From Methylobacterium gnaphalii (lineage in GTDB: Bacteria > Pseudomonadota > Alphaproteobacteria > Rhizobiales > Beijerinckiaceae), in the NCBI RefSeq assembly GCF_007992215.1, contig NZ_BJZV01000018.1, forward strand, positions 28,422 through 92,421: a stretch of 64,000 bases of DNA. Reading direction: 5' to 3'. The notes below the pieces were generated by a model, which made no database searches, was not told the DNA's origin, and saw nothing but the letters and a program-made list of their open reading frames with translations. How positions within the stretch are numbered: the stretch's first letter is position 1; each line of letters starts with the position of its first letter. Below, piece after piece: positions 7,914-16,825 of this stretch. The translations under genes were made by a program, and so were the position numbers.

Positions 7914-8783
7914 TCAGCCTTTCGCGTCGCCGAGCAGCGAGGCGAGCCCCTCGCGATAGGTCGGGTAGGCCAGCCTGACGCCGAGCTCGTCGCGGATCAG
8001 GCCGTTCCGCACCCGCTTGTTCTCGCCGTAGAAGCTGCGCGCCATCGGGCTGAGATCGGCGGTCTCGAAATCGACCTCCGGCGGCAGCGGCAGGCCCGTG
8101 AGCCGCGCGGCATGCTCGATCACGGTCTGCGGCGCCGTCGGCTCGTCGTCGGTCACGTTGTAGACGGCGCCGCCGCGGGGCCGCTCGATCGAGGCCGCCA
8201 GCACCGTCGCGATGTCGTCGACATGGATGCGGTTGAAGACCTGGCCCGCCTTGACGATGCGCTGCGACCTGCCCTCGCGCAGCTTGGTGATCGGGCTGCG
8301 GCCCGGCCCGTAGATGCCCGAGAGCCGAAACACGTGCACGGGCTTGCCGGCCTCGTAACCGAGGGACAGCCAGTCCTCCTCCGCCTCGAGTCGCCCCTTG
8401 GAACGCCCGCTCTTCGGAACGGCCGGCTCGCTCTCGTCGATCCAGGCACCGCCCTGGTCGCCATAGACGCCGATGGTCGAGAGGTAGCCGATCCACGAGA
8501 TCCGGCTCGCGGCGATGGCGCCGCGGTAGCGGGCGAGAACGGTGTCGCCGCTTTTTCCCGGAGGCGCCGAGACCAGTAGAACGTCCGTGTCGGCCAGATC
8601 GGCGGGAATGCGGGGATCGTCCGTCTCTGGGCCGGAGGCACGCATCGCGAAGCCGGTCTCGGCGGCGATCGCCTCGGCGCGATCGGTTTCCGTCACCGAC
8701 CCTCGGATGAGGGCAAAGCGCCGGCGCTCCCGCTCGGCGAAGTGCCGCGCCGTGTAGCCGAGGCCGAAGACGAAGAGGTTCAT
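7914..8783 (-). CDS. SDR-family NAD(P)-dependent epimerase/dehydratase-like protein
   Basis: A 289-residue extended-SDR fold protein. It opens with a nucleotide-binding strand and turn (FVFGLGYTARHFA) and has YLSTIGVYGDQGG near residue 105, where this family carries its Ser/Thr active-site residue, then GIYGPGR and NVTDDEP as in sugar-nucleotide epimerase relatives. The dinucleotide motif is GxGxxA-like, so NADP is plausible. No sugar substrate can be assigned. Its stop lies 3 bases after the stop of the TAXI gene, in convergent orientation. It is upstream-adjacent to queG on the same strand (16-base gap), so it is the last gene of an fzlA-like, queG, SDR unit. Confidence 0.8.
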   Translation of the reverse strand: MNLFVFGLGYTARHFAERERRRFALIRGSVTETDRAEAIAAETGFAMRASGPETDDPRIPADLADTDVLLVSAPPGKSGDTVLARYRGAIAASRISWIGYLSTIGVYGDQGGAWIDESEPAVPKSGRSKGRLEAEEDWLSLGYEAGKPVHVFRLSGIYGPGRSPITKLREGRSQRIVKAGQVFNRIHVDDIATVLAASIERPRGGAVYNVTDDEPTAPQTVIEHAARLTGLPLPPEVDFETADLSPMARSFYGENKRVRNGLIRDELGVRLAYPTYREGLASLLGDAKG

Positions 8784-8799
8784 GCGGCTGGAAGTCCGA

Positions 8800-9993
8800 T
8801 CAGAGGCGCGACGTCACTGCGCCAGGCTCTCTTCCCTTTGCGGAAGACGGGCAAGGGTTGAGCGCGTGCCATTCCTCGCGAACGGTGGCATCGCGCTCGA
8901 TAGGCGCATGCATGGCGCGGAGTGCCCCGACCCGGTCGTCGTCCAGCAGTTGTCCGCAAGCCCAGACCGCGGCGCCGCGCACGACGGGCGCCGGATCATC
9001 GAGGCAGCGTGCAGCTTCCTCGGCGAGCGCCGGGTCACCCGAATTGCCGATGGCGATGAGCACGTTGCGGAGGAAGCGGTCACGTCCGGTCCGTTTGACC
9101 GGCGTCCCGGCGAAGAAGGCACGGAACGCCGCATCGTCGAGACGCGCCAGCTCGGCCAGGGAGGGTGAGGCGAGGTCCGCCCGCACGGCCATCTTCGCCT
9201 CGCCGGCCCGCTCCGCGAACTTGTTCCAGGGGCACACCGCGAGGCAGTCGTCGCAGCCGAAGATGCGGTTGCCGATCGCCTCGCGGAACTCGTGGGGGAT
9301 CGGGCCGGCGTGCTCGATGGTCAGGTATGAGATGCAGCGCCGGGCATCGAGCCGGTAGGGCTCGGGAAAGGCGCCGGTCGGGCAGATATCGAGGCAGCGC
9401 CGGCAGGTCCCGCAGGAATCGCGGCCAGGCGCGTCCGGCTCGAGCTCGGCCGCGGAATAGATCGCGCCAAGCAGCATCCAGTTGCCGAATTCGCGGGAGA
9501 TCAGCACCGTGTGCTTGCCCTGCCAGCCGAGACCGGCAGCGGCGGCAAGCGGCTTTTCCATCACCGGCGCCGTATCGACGAACACCTTGGCCGGCCGGCC
9601 GCTGCGCGCGGAGAGAAGCCCGCCGATCTCCTTGAGCTTGCCCTTGATTACCTCGTGGTAGTCGCGGCGCTGGGCATAGCTCGCGATGGTGCCGCGATCC
9701 TTGCGGGCGAGGTTGTCGAGCGGGTCTTGGTCCGGCGCGGCGTTGAGGCCGAGCATGACGATGCTGCGCACGTCGTCCCACAGCGCCGACGGTGCCGCGC
9801 GCTGATCGGCCCGGTCCCCCATCCAGGCCATGTCGCCGTGATGGCCGTCGACGAGCCAGCGTGCGAGCCGGTCGGGCAGCCCGGGAACGCTGTCGGGACG
9901 CGTGACCGCGAAGGTATCGAATCCGAGCTTGCGCGCACGGTCCTCGACCACCTGCCGAAGCGCATGGCCCGAGAGGACGGCCTTCGGTTTCAG
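8800..9993 (-). CDS. queG: Epoxyqueuosine reductase
   Basis: QueG reduces epoxyqueuosine to queuosine in the wobble position of GUN tRNAs, using cobalamin and two 4Fe-4S clusters. The protein shows the DUF1730 N-terminal region, the ferredoxin-like cysteines in CGTCRRCLDICPTGAF and GCDDCLAVCPWN, and a C-terminal HEAT-like repeat region. The start is uncertain. No ATG lies near the expected position; a CTG overlapping the stop of the fzlA-like gene (9993) gives the best-fitting length, a GTG at 9951 is the nearest ordinary start, and an ATG at 10119 would overlap the upstream gene by 130 bases. Overlap with the GST gene suggests coupled translation. Confidence 0.9.
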   Translation of the reverse strand: MKPKAVLSGHALRQVVEDRARKLGFDTFAVTRPDSVPGLPDRLARWLVDGHHGDMAWMGDRADQRAAPSALWDDVRSIVMLGLNAAPDQDPLDNLARKDRGTIASYAQRRDYHEVIKGKLKEIGGLLSARSGRPAKVFVDTAPVMEKPLAAAAGLGWQGKHTVLISREFGNWMLLGAIYSAAELEPDAPGRDSCGTCRRCLDICPTGAFPEPYRLDARRCISYLTIEHAGPIPHEFREAIGNRIFGCDDCLAVCPWNKFAERAGEAKMAVRADLASPSLAELARLDDAAFRAFFAGTPVKRTGRDRFLRNVLIAIGNSGDPALAEEAARCLDDPAPVVRGAAVWACGQLLDDDRVGALRAMHAPIERDATVREEWHALNPCPSSAKGREPGAVTSRL

Positions 9994-10682
9994 AAATCCA
10001 GGTTCGCGTAATGCGCGGCCGGGGCCATGCCCGGGGCCCGCTCGGCGAGGATCGCGCGGAAGGACGGGCGCGACTTCAGCCGCGCGTACCAGTCCCTCGC
10101 CATCTCGTCCTCTTCCCATGGCACGTCGCCGAGATAATCCACGCAGGACAGGTGGGCCGCCGCCGCGAGGTCGGCATACGTCATATGGTCGCCGGCGATC
10201 CAGCGCCGCTGGCCGATCAGGTAGCCGATATACTTCAGATGGTAGCGCACATTGGCCCGTGCCGCGCGGATCGCGGCCATGTCCGGCGCGCCGCCACCCT
10301 CCTCGGTCTTCATGAAGCGCTTGTAGATCTTCTCGGTGATCAGATAGTCGGTCACCTCGGAATCGAACTTCACCAGGAACCAGTTGAGCAGGCGCCGGAC
10401 CTCGACGCGTGCCGCTGTGGTCTCCGGCAGGAGCCGCCGGCCGCTGAGGCCGAGCCCGCGTGTCTCGTCGAGATATTCCGCGATGATCCCGGCGCCCGGC
10501 ACGACCAGGCCGGTCTGCTCCAGGAGCACCGGCGTCGTCCCCGCCGGGTTCAGCGCCAGGAAGGCCTCGCGCCGCTCCCAGGGGCGTTCCTCCACGAGCT
10601 CGGGCTCCATGCCCATCTCGGCCAGCGCCAAGCGGATGAAGCGGGAGTTCGGGCAGAAGGGGGCGTGATGCAGCGTCGCCAT
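9990..10682 (-). CDS. fzlA: GST-family protein, FzlA-like
   Basis: A 230-residue two-domain glutathione S-transferase fold: thioredoxin-like N-terminus (LHHAPFCPNSRFIRLALAEMG, LNPAGTTPVLLE) and helical C-terminus. The late segment HLSCVDYLGDVPW and the C-terminal YANLDF resemble FzlA, the alphaproteobacterial GST-like protein that binds FtsZ and is needed for constriction in Caulobacter. FzlA is not known to act as an enzyme. The assignment is from motif memory; a general GST is the alternative. It is first in a minus-strand unit with queG and the SDR gene, overlapping queG by a few bases, and diverges from uppP. Confidence 0.65.
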   Translation of the reverse strand: MATLHHAPFCPNSRFIRLALAEMGMEPELVEERPWERREAFLALNPAGTTPVLLEQTGLVVPGAGIIAEYLDETRGLGLSGRRLLPETTAARVEVRRLLNWFLVKFDSEVTDYLITEKIYKRFMKTEEGGGAPDMAAIRAARANVRYHLKYIGYLIGQRRWIAGDHMTYADLAAAAHLSCVDYLGDVPWEEDEMARDWYARLKSRPSFRAILAERAPGMAPAAHYANLDF

Positions 10683-10974
10683 TCAGGCCGTAATCTGGCG
10701 GGAGAGGCCGGCGGAACGGGCGGCTGGACGATGATTATTGCCCGATCGTTGCCGCCTCATTAACACGCTCAAACCGCTGCGGTAACCGCACGTCAACCGT
10801 GATCGGCGACATCGGGATGATCGGCGCCTGCCGGACGTACGACTGTCGCGAGGAAGCACGTCGACGGCTGCCACCTTTTCGTCGTCCGATGACGGCAAAG
10901 CGAAGAACGAACACCGTTTTCCGCGCCGGCGAACACGGGCGGAACTCCCACGACAGATCAAAGCAGGCAGGCCG

Positions 10975-11832
10975 ATGGATTTCGCAAACCTGGTGAAGGC
11001 GCTGGTGCTCGCCGTGGTCGAAGGCGCCACCGAGTTCATCCCGGTCTCCTCCACTGGCCACCAGCTGCTGATCGGCCACTTCATCGGCTTCCACTCGCCG
11101 AACAACACCTTCGAGGTGCTGATCCAGCTCGGCGCGGTGCTCGCGATCCTCTACGCCTACTTCTCCCGGCTCTGGAAAATCGCGACCTCGCTGCCGCACG
11201 ACCCGCGCGCGCGCCGATTCGTCGGCTCGATCCTGCTCGCCTTCATCCCGGCGGCGATCATCGGCGGCCTCTTTTCGAAGGTGATCAAAGCCTACCTGTT
11301 CAATCCGTGGATCGTCTGCGCGACGCTGGTGGCCGGCGGCCTAGTCCTCCTGGTGATCGACGAGACCGACCCCTACCAACACGATGATGCCGCGGGTGGC
11401 GACGACCGCGAGGTCCGTCGGGAGCGCCGCGAGCGCAAGGACGACGTCTATGATTTCAGCCTGCCGATGGCGCTGAAGATCGGCGTCTTCCAGTGCCTCG
11501 CCATGATTCCCGGCGTGTCGCGCTCTGGCGCCACCATCGTCGGCGCCATGATGATGGGCGCGAGCAAGCGTGCGGCCACCGAATTCTCGTTCTACCTCGC
11601 CATGCCGACCATGGCCGGCGCCTTCGCCAAGGACCTGCTCGACAATTACAAGAACCTGTCGACCAACGATTCCCTCCTCATCGTCGTCGGCTTCATCGCG
11701 GCCTTCGTCTCGGCGCTGATCGTGGTACGCAGCGTGCTCGACTACGTGTCCAAGCACGGCTTCTGGCTGTTCGCCTGGTGGCGGATCATCGTCGGCTCGC
11801 TCGGCTTCGCCGCCCTGATCGTGTTCGGCTGA
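10975..11832 (+). CDS. uppP: Undecaprenyl-diphosphatase
   Basis: UppP (BacA) dephosphorylates undecaprenyl diphosphate to recycle the lipid carrier for peptidoglycan and other envelope polymers, and confers bacitracin tolerance. The 285-residue protein has the two signature motifs [17 protein letters not shown] near residue 17 and [10 protein letters not shown] near residue 178, and about seven to eight membrane segments. A charged loop ([15 protein letters not shown], about residues 145-160) is longer than in E. coli. It is divergent from the fzlA-like gene across a 290-base gap in which no other feature was recognised. Confidence 0.95.
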   Translation: MDFANLVKALVLAVVEGATEFIPVSSTGHQLLIGHFIGFHSPNNTFEVLIQLGAVLAILYAYFSRLWKIATSLPHDPRARRFVGSILLAFIPAAIIGGLFSKVIKAYLFNPWIVCATLVAGGLVLLVIDETDPYQHDDAAGGDDREVRRERRERKDDVYDFSLPMALKIGVFQCLAMIPGVSRSGATIVGAMMMGASKRAATEFSFYLAMPTMAGAFAKDLLDNYKNLSTNDSLLIVVGFIAAFVSALIVVRSVLDYVSKHGFWLFAWWRIIVGSLGFAALIVFG

Positions 11833-11950
11833 AGGTTGAATCGGCCTTTCGGGCGATTGCACCACCGTTCCCGGCAGTGCATGGGCTACTGACGATGTCG
11901 CGGGCCCCTCGAAGCCCGCGAGCCATGCCAGTGCCGGGGTAACGAGACCG

Positions 11951-13777
11951 ATGGAAGACCGTCCGCTTGCCGAGCTGTTCGAGCCCGCCACGCAGGAGCG
12001 TTGGCGCGAGGCCGTACAGGCGGCGCTGAAGGGCGGCGATTTCGAGAAGCGTCTGGTCTCCAGGACCGCCGACGGGCTGCGGATCGAGCCGCTCTATCCC
12101 GCCGCGGAGCCGATCGCCCAGCCGGTGCGTGCCCCCGGCCCCTGGCGCCTCTCGCAGCGGATCGACCATCCGGATTTCGTGAAGGCGGCCGCGCAGGCCC
12201 TCCTCGACCTCGAAGGCGGCGCCGATTCGCTGACGCTCGTGCATCGCGAGGCGCCGGCTGCTCGCGGCTTCGGCCTGCCCATCGGCAGCGCCGCGGATCT
12301 CGACGCGGCGCTCGACAGGGTGCTGCTGACCATCATCGCGCTCCGCCTCGATGCCGGCTCGCAGGGCTTCGAGACCGCCGAGTACCTGAAAGCGCTCGTC
12401 GAGAAACGCGGCGACGATCCAGCAGAGCTCGACATCGATCTCGGCCTCGACCCGATCGGAGTCTTCGCCGCCAGCGGCGGGGCCCCGGCCGGCTGGCAGT
12501 CCCGGCTCGCCGAGGCCGTGCGCGGATTCGAGGGCTATCGCGGTCGCGTAGCCCTGGCCGATGCACGCCCCTATCACGAGGCTGGCGCCAGCGAGGTGCA
12601 GGAGCTCGCCGCGGTTCTCGCGACCGCCGTCGCCTATCTGCGGACCCTCGAAGCCGAGGGCATCCCGCTCGAGCGCGCCCGCGACGCGATCTCGCTTCTT
12701 CTCGTGGCGGATGCCGACGAGTTCCTCACCATCGCAAAGTTCCGCGCCATCCGCCGGCTCTGGGCGCGGGTGGAACAGGCCTGCGGCCTCGATCCGCAGC
12801 CTGTTCGCGTCCATGCCGAGACCGCGTGGCGGATGATGACGCGGCGCGACCCCTTCGTGAACATCCTGCGGACCGGCATGGCCGCTGCCTCGGCTGGTCT
12901 CGGTGGTGCCGATTCCGTGACGGCCCTGCCCTACACCATCGCCCTCGGCCTGCCGGACGCCTTCGCGCGCCGGGTGGTGCGCAACAGCCAGATCATCCTC
13001 ATCGAGGAATCGAACCTCGCCAAGGTTTCGGACCCGGCCGCCGGCGCTGGTGGCTTCGAGGCCCTGACCGCCTCGCTTACCGACGGCGCCTGGACCGCGT
13101 TCCAGCAGATCGAAGCCGAGGGCGGCATCCTCGCGAGCCTGCAGGCCGGCAAGGTCCAGGCCCGCATCTCGGAGATCCGCGAGGCGCGCGCCAAGCGCGT
13201 CGCGACCCGGCGTGAGCCGCTGACTGGCGCCAGCGAATTCCCCTTCCTCGCCGAGAAGCCGGTCACCGTACTCGATGTCGCGCGTAGGCCAGCGGCGGCG
13301 CCTGGCGAGGGAGCCCTGCCCTCGCTGCGCCTCGCCGAGCCGTTCGAGGCCCTGCGCGACGCTTCCGACGCTCATCTGACGGCGCATGGCAGGCGGCCGA
13401 GCGTGTTCCTGGCCAATCTCGGCCCGGTCGCGGTCCACAACGCACGCTCAACCTTCGCCGCCAACGCTTTCGCCGCCGGCGGCATCGAGTCCATCGGCAA
13501 TGACGGTTTCGAGAAGGTCGAAGACATGGCGCGCGCGTTCGGAGAATCCGGCGCCGCGATCGCCTGCCTGTGCTCGTCAGACGCCGTCTACGAAACGCAG
13601 GTGGTGCCGGCCGCGCGAGCCCTCAAGGAAGCCGGAGCACGGATCGTCTACCTCGCGGGAAAGCCGGCCGATGCGCAGCAGCTCGAGGCTGCGGGGGTCG
13701 ACGCCTTCCTCTTCGCGGGCTGCGATCTTCTCGCGCTGCTCGTCGAGGCACAGAGCGGCGCTTCGGCGCAAGCTTGA
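11951..13777 (+). CDS. mutA: Methylmalonyl-CoA mutase, small (beta) subunit
   Basis: The 608-residue protein matches the small subunit of heterodimeric methylmalonyl-CoA mutase, which interconverts methylmalonyl-CoA and succinyl-CoA. A TIM-barrel half (residues about 30-420) is followed by a flavodoxin-like domain. The C-terminal domain lacks the DxHxxG cobalamin-ligand motif (it reads NLGPVAVHNARST there), as expected for the non-catalytic beta subunit. The large subunit is not adjacent, which fits methylobacteria, where the two are encoded apart (known as mcmA and mcmB in that group). It serves propionyl-CoA assimilation and the end of the ethylmalonyl-CoA pathway, together with the ethylmalonyl-CoA mutase at 61.8-63.9 kb. 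Confidence 0.9.
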   Translation: MEDRPLAELFEPATQERWREAVQAALKGGDFEKRLVSRTADGLRIEPLYPAAEPIAQPVRAPGPWRLSQRIDHPDFVKAAAQALLDLEGGADSLTLVHREAPAARGFGLPIGSAADLDAALDRVLLTIIALRLDAGSQGFETAEYLKALVEKRGDDPAELDIDLGLDPIGVFAASGGAPAGWQSRLAEAVRGFEGYRGRVALADARPYHEAGASEVQELAAVLATAVAYLRTLEAEGIPLERARDAISLLLVADADEFLTIAKFRAIRRLWARVEQACGLDPQPVRVHAETAWRMMTRRDPFVNILRTGMAAASAGLGGADSVTALPYTIALGLPDAFARRVVRNSQIILIEESNLAKVSDPAAGAGGFEALTASLTDGAWTAFQQIEAEGGILASLQAGKVQARISEIREARAKRVATRREPLTGASEFPFLAEKPVTVLDVARRPAAAPGEGALPSLRLAEPFEALRDASDAHLTAHGRRPSVFLANLGPVAVHNARSTFAANAFAAGGIESIGNDGFEKVEDMARAFGESGAAIACLCSSDAVYETQVVPAARALKEAGARIVYLAGKPADAQQLEAAGVDAFLFAGCDLLALLVEAQSGASAQA

Positions 13778-13852
13778 GCCTGAAACCTCATCTCGCCTCG
13801 GGCGTTTCCGCTTGGTTCGCACATAACGAACGCTGTGCAGCAGGGGCTGACT

Positions 13853-14248
13853 ATGAGACTACCGATCCTCGCCGCGACCGTGGCCGCGTTGTCGCTCGGC
13901 GTACTGAGCGCGCCGGCCGATGCCGCCAAGCGCAAGGTCGCGGTTCCGAACAAGTTCGACGGCAACTGGAGCATCGAGGTCGTCACGCAGGACGGCCCGT
14001 GCGATCGCGCCTACCGCTACGCCATCCAGGTCTACAAGGGTCAGGCGATCTATCCGGGCGGCGACGTCTCGATCCGCGGCCGCGTCACCAAGGCCGGCCT
14101 GGTGTCGGGCATCATCTCGCGCGGCTCCGATTCCGCGCAGGTTTCCGGGCGGTTGACCGCGAACGGCTCCGGCGGCGGCAGCTGGGGCAGCACCGGCGAC
14201 GGGCCGATCGGCTGTAGCGGTCGCTGGACGGCCATACGGCGCGGCTGA
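13853..14248 (+). CDS. Exported hypothetical protein
   Basis: A 131-residue protein with a signal peptide (MRLPILAATVAALSLGVLSAPADA, cleavage near residue 24). The mature part is short with one conserved-looking pattern, FDGNWSIEVVTQDGPCDRAYRY, and two cysteines (PC and GC) that could form a disulfide. The alternating polar/hydrophobic pattern suggests a small beta-sandwich. I recognise it only as a type common in Rhizobiales, with no function. The ATG at 13853 begins the signal peptide. It starts 75 bases after mutA on the same strand. Confidence 0.7.
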   Translation: MRLPILAATVAALSLGVLSAPADAAKRKVAVPNKFDGNWSIEVVTQDGPCDRAYRYAIQVYKGQAIYPGGDVSIRGRVTKAGLVSGIISRGSDSAQVSGRLTANGSGGGSWGSTGDGPIGCSGRWTAIRRG

Positions 14249-14399
14249 GCCGCAATCGTCCGGAGCGCGCTCTGTGACCGCGAGGTGACAGGGCACGGCG
14301 CTCCCGCCCGTCGCTTCATTTTGCAACGCACATCGCCCTGTTCCGGGCTCAATTCTGCGGTGATACTCGGCAAATCAGTTCTGCTTCGAGGCACCCGCG

Positions 14400-14855
14400 A
14401 TGAAAGCGTTGCTCGTCCCCGGTCTCGCCGTCCTCTTGGTCTCGACGGGCGCCCAGGCGCGGCCGGAGCAGCGCACCCCCGGTAAGCCGCATCCGGTGAT
14501 GGCTCCGCTTGAGCAGGCTGCCACGGATTGCTTTGCCGAGACGGTGATGGCGAATCCGAAGGCGACGCGGCTCGCTCAAGCCGGCCGCTGGTACGATGCC
14601 GCCGGCGTAATCGGATTCCTCTGCCGGCCGGAGGTCAGCCGCATGGTGCAGGCCCATGACCGGCTCTACGGCAGAGGCACCGGCGACCGCTACTTCAAGG
14701 GCGCCTACGCGAAGCATCTCGACAAGCAGCTCGCGGCGCGCCTCCAGCCCCTCATCGAGACGAAGACCGTCGCCAGCGCCGAGCCGCCCGCCGAGAAGAC
14801 CTCCGCAACCGGCGCCGTGGGTGACGCGCAATCGGTCTCGAACGCGGCGGAGTAG
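14400..14855 (+). CDS. Exported hypothetical protein
   Basis: A 151-residue protein with a short signal peptide (MKALLVPGLAVLLVSTGAQA). The mature part holds two cysteines, in TDCFAETV and GFLCRPEV, and a soluble helical pattern; the C-terminal 30 residues are Ala/Ser/Glu-rich and likely unstructured. No family recognised. It stands alone between the previous exported protein and a palindromic repeat. Confidence 0.65.
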   Translation: MKALLVPGLAVLLVSTGAQARPEQRTPGKPHPVMAPLEQAATDCFAETVMANPKATRLAQAGRWYDAAGVIGFLCRPEVSRMVQAHDRLYGRGTGDRYFKGAYAKHLDKQLAARLQPLIETKTVASAEPPAEKTSATGAVGDAQSVSNAAE

Positions 14856-14902
14856 TCGATGCTGACGGCTGACGGGGTTCAGCCGTTAGGAAAACCCTTC
14901 CC

Positions 14903-14980
14903 GACATTGCGAGCGTAGCGAAGCAATCCGGCACCAATGCTTCGTCATTGAGGACGCGGCATTGGATCGCTTCGCCGGGC
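14903..14980. repeat. Intergenic palindromic repeat (copy A)
   Basis: The left arm CATTGCGAGCGTAGCGAAGC and the right arm around 14961-14976 (GGATCGCTTCGC) form an imperfect inverted repeat between two genes. The same arm pattern (TTGCGAG-GTAGCGAAG-ATCCGG) recurs at 53922-54006. This resembles the short extragenic palindromes scattered in many alphaproteobacteria. Confidence 0.55.
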
Positions 14981-15020
14981 CAGCGATGGCCGTATCGGGG
15001 CTGAGGGATCTTCGCCCGCG

Positions 15021-16070
15021 CTACTGCTGGATCTTCGCACGCTCCGAGCCGAGGGCTTCGGCTCGCTTCCGATCGTCCGGGCTGAGGTCGCTCAAGGCTT
15101 GATCGAGCCAACCGTCGGACCGGCCCTGTGCGCTCGCGGCAAGGTTCCAGGCGCCGGCCTCGACGAGATTCCTGGGCACGCCGCGGCCGACGACGTAGAG
15201 CCGGGCGATGCGGTTCTGGGCGATCGCGTTGCCGCGCGAGGCCGCGTGCAGGAAGTAGCGGGCGGCCCGTGCCTCGTCCTTGGCGACGCCGTTGCCATTG
15301 AAGAGCAGGATCGCGAATTCGACCTCGCCGGCCAGGTCGCCGTTATCGGCGGCTCGGCGGAAATAGGCGGCAGCCTTGCCGGCATCCTTCGGGACGCCGC
15401 GACCCTGGAGGTAGAGCACGCCAAGATCGTGCTGTGCAGGGGCGAGCTCGGCCTTCGCTGCCTTCTCGAAGAGCGTTGCAGCCTTCTCCAGATCCTCTTG
15501 CTTGCCCGTCCCGAGCAGGATCAGGGCAAGATTGTAGGAGGCCGTAGGCTCCCCCTTGGCGGAGGCCTGCTCCAGCCACTGGCGCCCGGCCTTTTGGTCC
15601 TTCGCCTGTCCCCGCCCGTCCATCGCCATGAGCCCGAGGGAGGCCATGGCATGGGCATCGCCGAGCTTCGCCGCGAGGCGATACCATTCCAGCGCGCGCT
15701 TCGGGTCCTGCTTCAGGCCAAGGCCCTGGTTGTACAGTTCCCCGAGCAACGTCAGCGCCGCCGCATCCTTGGAGTTCGCCTCGATGCGCTTCGTCGCCTC
15801 CCGGAACGCCGCTATGTAGCGGCCGCGCTGATAGGCCCCGTAGGCGAGGTCGGCATTGGGGTTCGGCGGCGGACGCAGGCCTTCGGCCCCCGGCGTGTAG
15901 GGCGTCGGCAGGTCGCGCGAGAGACCTTTCGAGGTCTTCTTCGGATCGGCAGACTTGAGCGTCTGGTCGTTCGGAGGCGCAACGATCGGAGGCTGGTTCG
16001 GCGCCGCCGCGGCATTGAGGGCCGAGGCCAGCACCAGCAGGGCGGCCAGCCCAACCTTGGCCAGCCTCAT
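15021..16070 (-). CDS. Exported Sel1-like repeat protein
   Basis: A 349-residue protein with a signal peptide (MRLAKVGLAALLVLASALNAAA). After a Pro-rich linker it carries about six Sel1-type TPR repeats from residue 100 to 320, each with the pattern LGxLYxxGxGVxxDxxxAxxWxxxAAxxG (for example DLGVLYLQGRGVPKDAGKAA). Sel1 repeats form helical scaffolds for protein binding, and exported forms act in envelope processes or signalling. The start overlaps the stop of the thiE-like gene by four bases (ATGA), so the two are probably translationally coupled. Confidence 0.85.
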   Translation of the reverse strand: MRLAKVGLAALLVLASALNAAAAPNQPPIVAPPNDQTLKSADPKKTSKGLSRDLPTPYTPGAEGLRPPPNPNADLAYGAYQRGRYIAAFREATKRIEANSKDAAALTLLGELYNQGLGLKQDPKRALEWYRLAAKLGDAHAMASLGLMAMDGRGQAKDQKAGRQWLEQASAKGEPTASYNLALILLGTGKQEDLEKAATLFEKAAKAELAPAQHDLGVLYLQGRGVPKDAGKAAAYFRRAADNGDLAGEVEFAILLFNGNGVAKDEARAARYFLHAASRGNAIAQNRIARLYVVGRGVPRNLVEAGAWNLAASAQGRSDGWLDQALSDLSPDDRKRAEALGSERAKIQQ

Positions 16071-16729
16071 CGTGCGGCACCCGCGGCGGCGAGCGTCTCC
16101 AGAGCCGCCGTCACGGCCTCGGGCCTGTCGAACCAAAGCGCACCTTCGAGGCCCACGAACTCGGCACCGGTCGCCGCGAGAGCGTCGATCTCGGCGGCCT
16201 CGGCGGTAACCGCGATGCAGGGCGTCTCGAAGATCTCGGCCCACCACGTCGCGCGCTCGCGGACGAGCTCCGGGTCCGGAGCCGCACCATCGGGATAGAG
16301 CCCCCCGAACATCAGGTAGTCGGCTTGTGCCTCGCCCGCGGCCATCGCAGCGTGTTTCGAATCCAGGAAGCCGCCGCTACCGAGGATGCGTCCGTCGCGC
16401 AGTCGCCCGCGCAGGTCGCGCAGTGTGCTCTCCTCCGCCTTGTCGACATGCACGCCGTCCGCGCCGCCGCGAGCGGCGACGCCGACGAGGTCGCCCTGGA
16501 AGCCAGGAACGCAGACCAGGACGGCCGCACCGTGTTCCTGCGCCACCGGGGCCAGGCGCTTGACGAGGTTTACGAGCGACCGCTCGTCGGACGGCGCCAG
16601 GCGCAAGACCAGAGCGGCCACGTCGCCGGCGGCACAAGCCTTGGCGAGGGCGGCGGCCGCCGCATCGGCTTGCCCGGCATCGATGCCGTAGGGCGTCAGG
16701 AGGGCGAGGCGGGGGGCGTCTTCGGGCAT
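16067..16729 (-). CDS. thiE: Thiamine phosphate synthase-like protein
   Basis: A 220-residue TIM-barrel protein resembling thiamine phosphate synthase, which joins HMP-PP and the thiazole phosphate. GADGVHVDKAEESTLRDLRG matches the ThiE GaDGvHlG-type strand, and GGLYPDG sits where ThiE has its phosphate-binding GP(I/V)F..T segment. The canonical GPxFxTxTK motif is altered (YLMFGGLYPDGAAP), so this may be a diverged ThiE paralogue rather than the main enzyme. It follows fba and shares an ATGA overlap with the Sel1 gene. The ATG at 16729 is preferred over 16786. Confidence 0.7.
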   Translation of the reverse strand: MPEDAPRLALLTPYGIDAGQADAAAAALAKACAAGDVAALVLRLAPSDERSLVNLVKRLAPVAQEHGAAVLVCVPGFQGDLVGVAARGGADGVHVDKAEESTLRDLRGRLRDGRILGSGGFLDSKHAAMAAGEAQADYLMFGGLYPDGAAPDPELVRERATWWAEIFETPCIAVTAEAAEIDALAATGAEFVGLEGALWFDRPEAVTAALETLAAAGAAR

Positions 16730-16825
16730 CGGCTCCGCGGATGGCTGCCGCCCCTCCCCCACAACGGGGAGGAGCCTGCCTGGCAATGAGCGTTGCGGAG
16801 GCGTCTGGTCAACCTCCGCGACCGG

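Noticed and set aside
11786..13438. Long ORF on the minus strand opposite mutA
   Set aside because: It is a high-GC shadow of mutA: no ribosome site, no recognisable domain, and the plus-strand protein is a clear mutase.
16741..16790. CTCCCC...GGGGAG hairpin before fba
   Set aside because: Too short and common in this GC content to call a terminator with confidence; no T-run follows.
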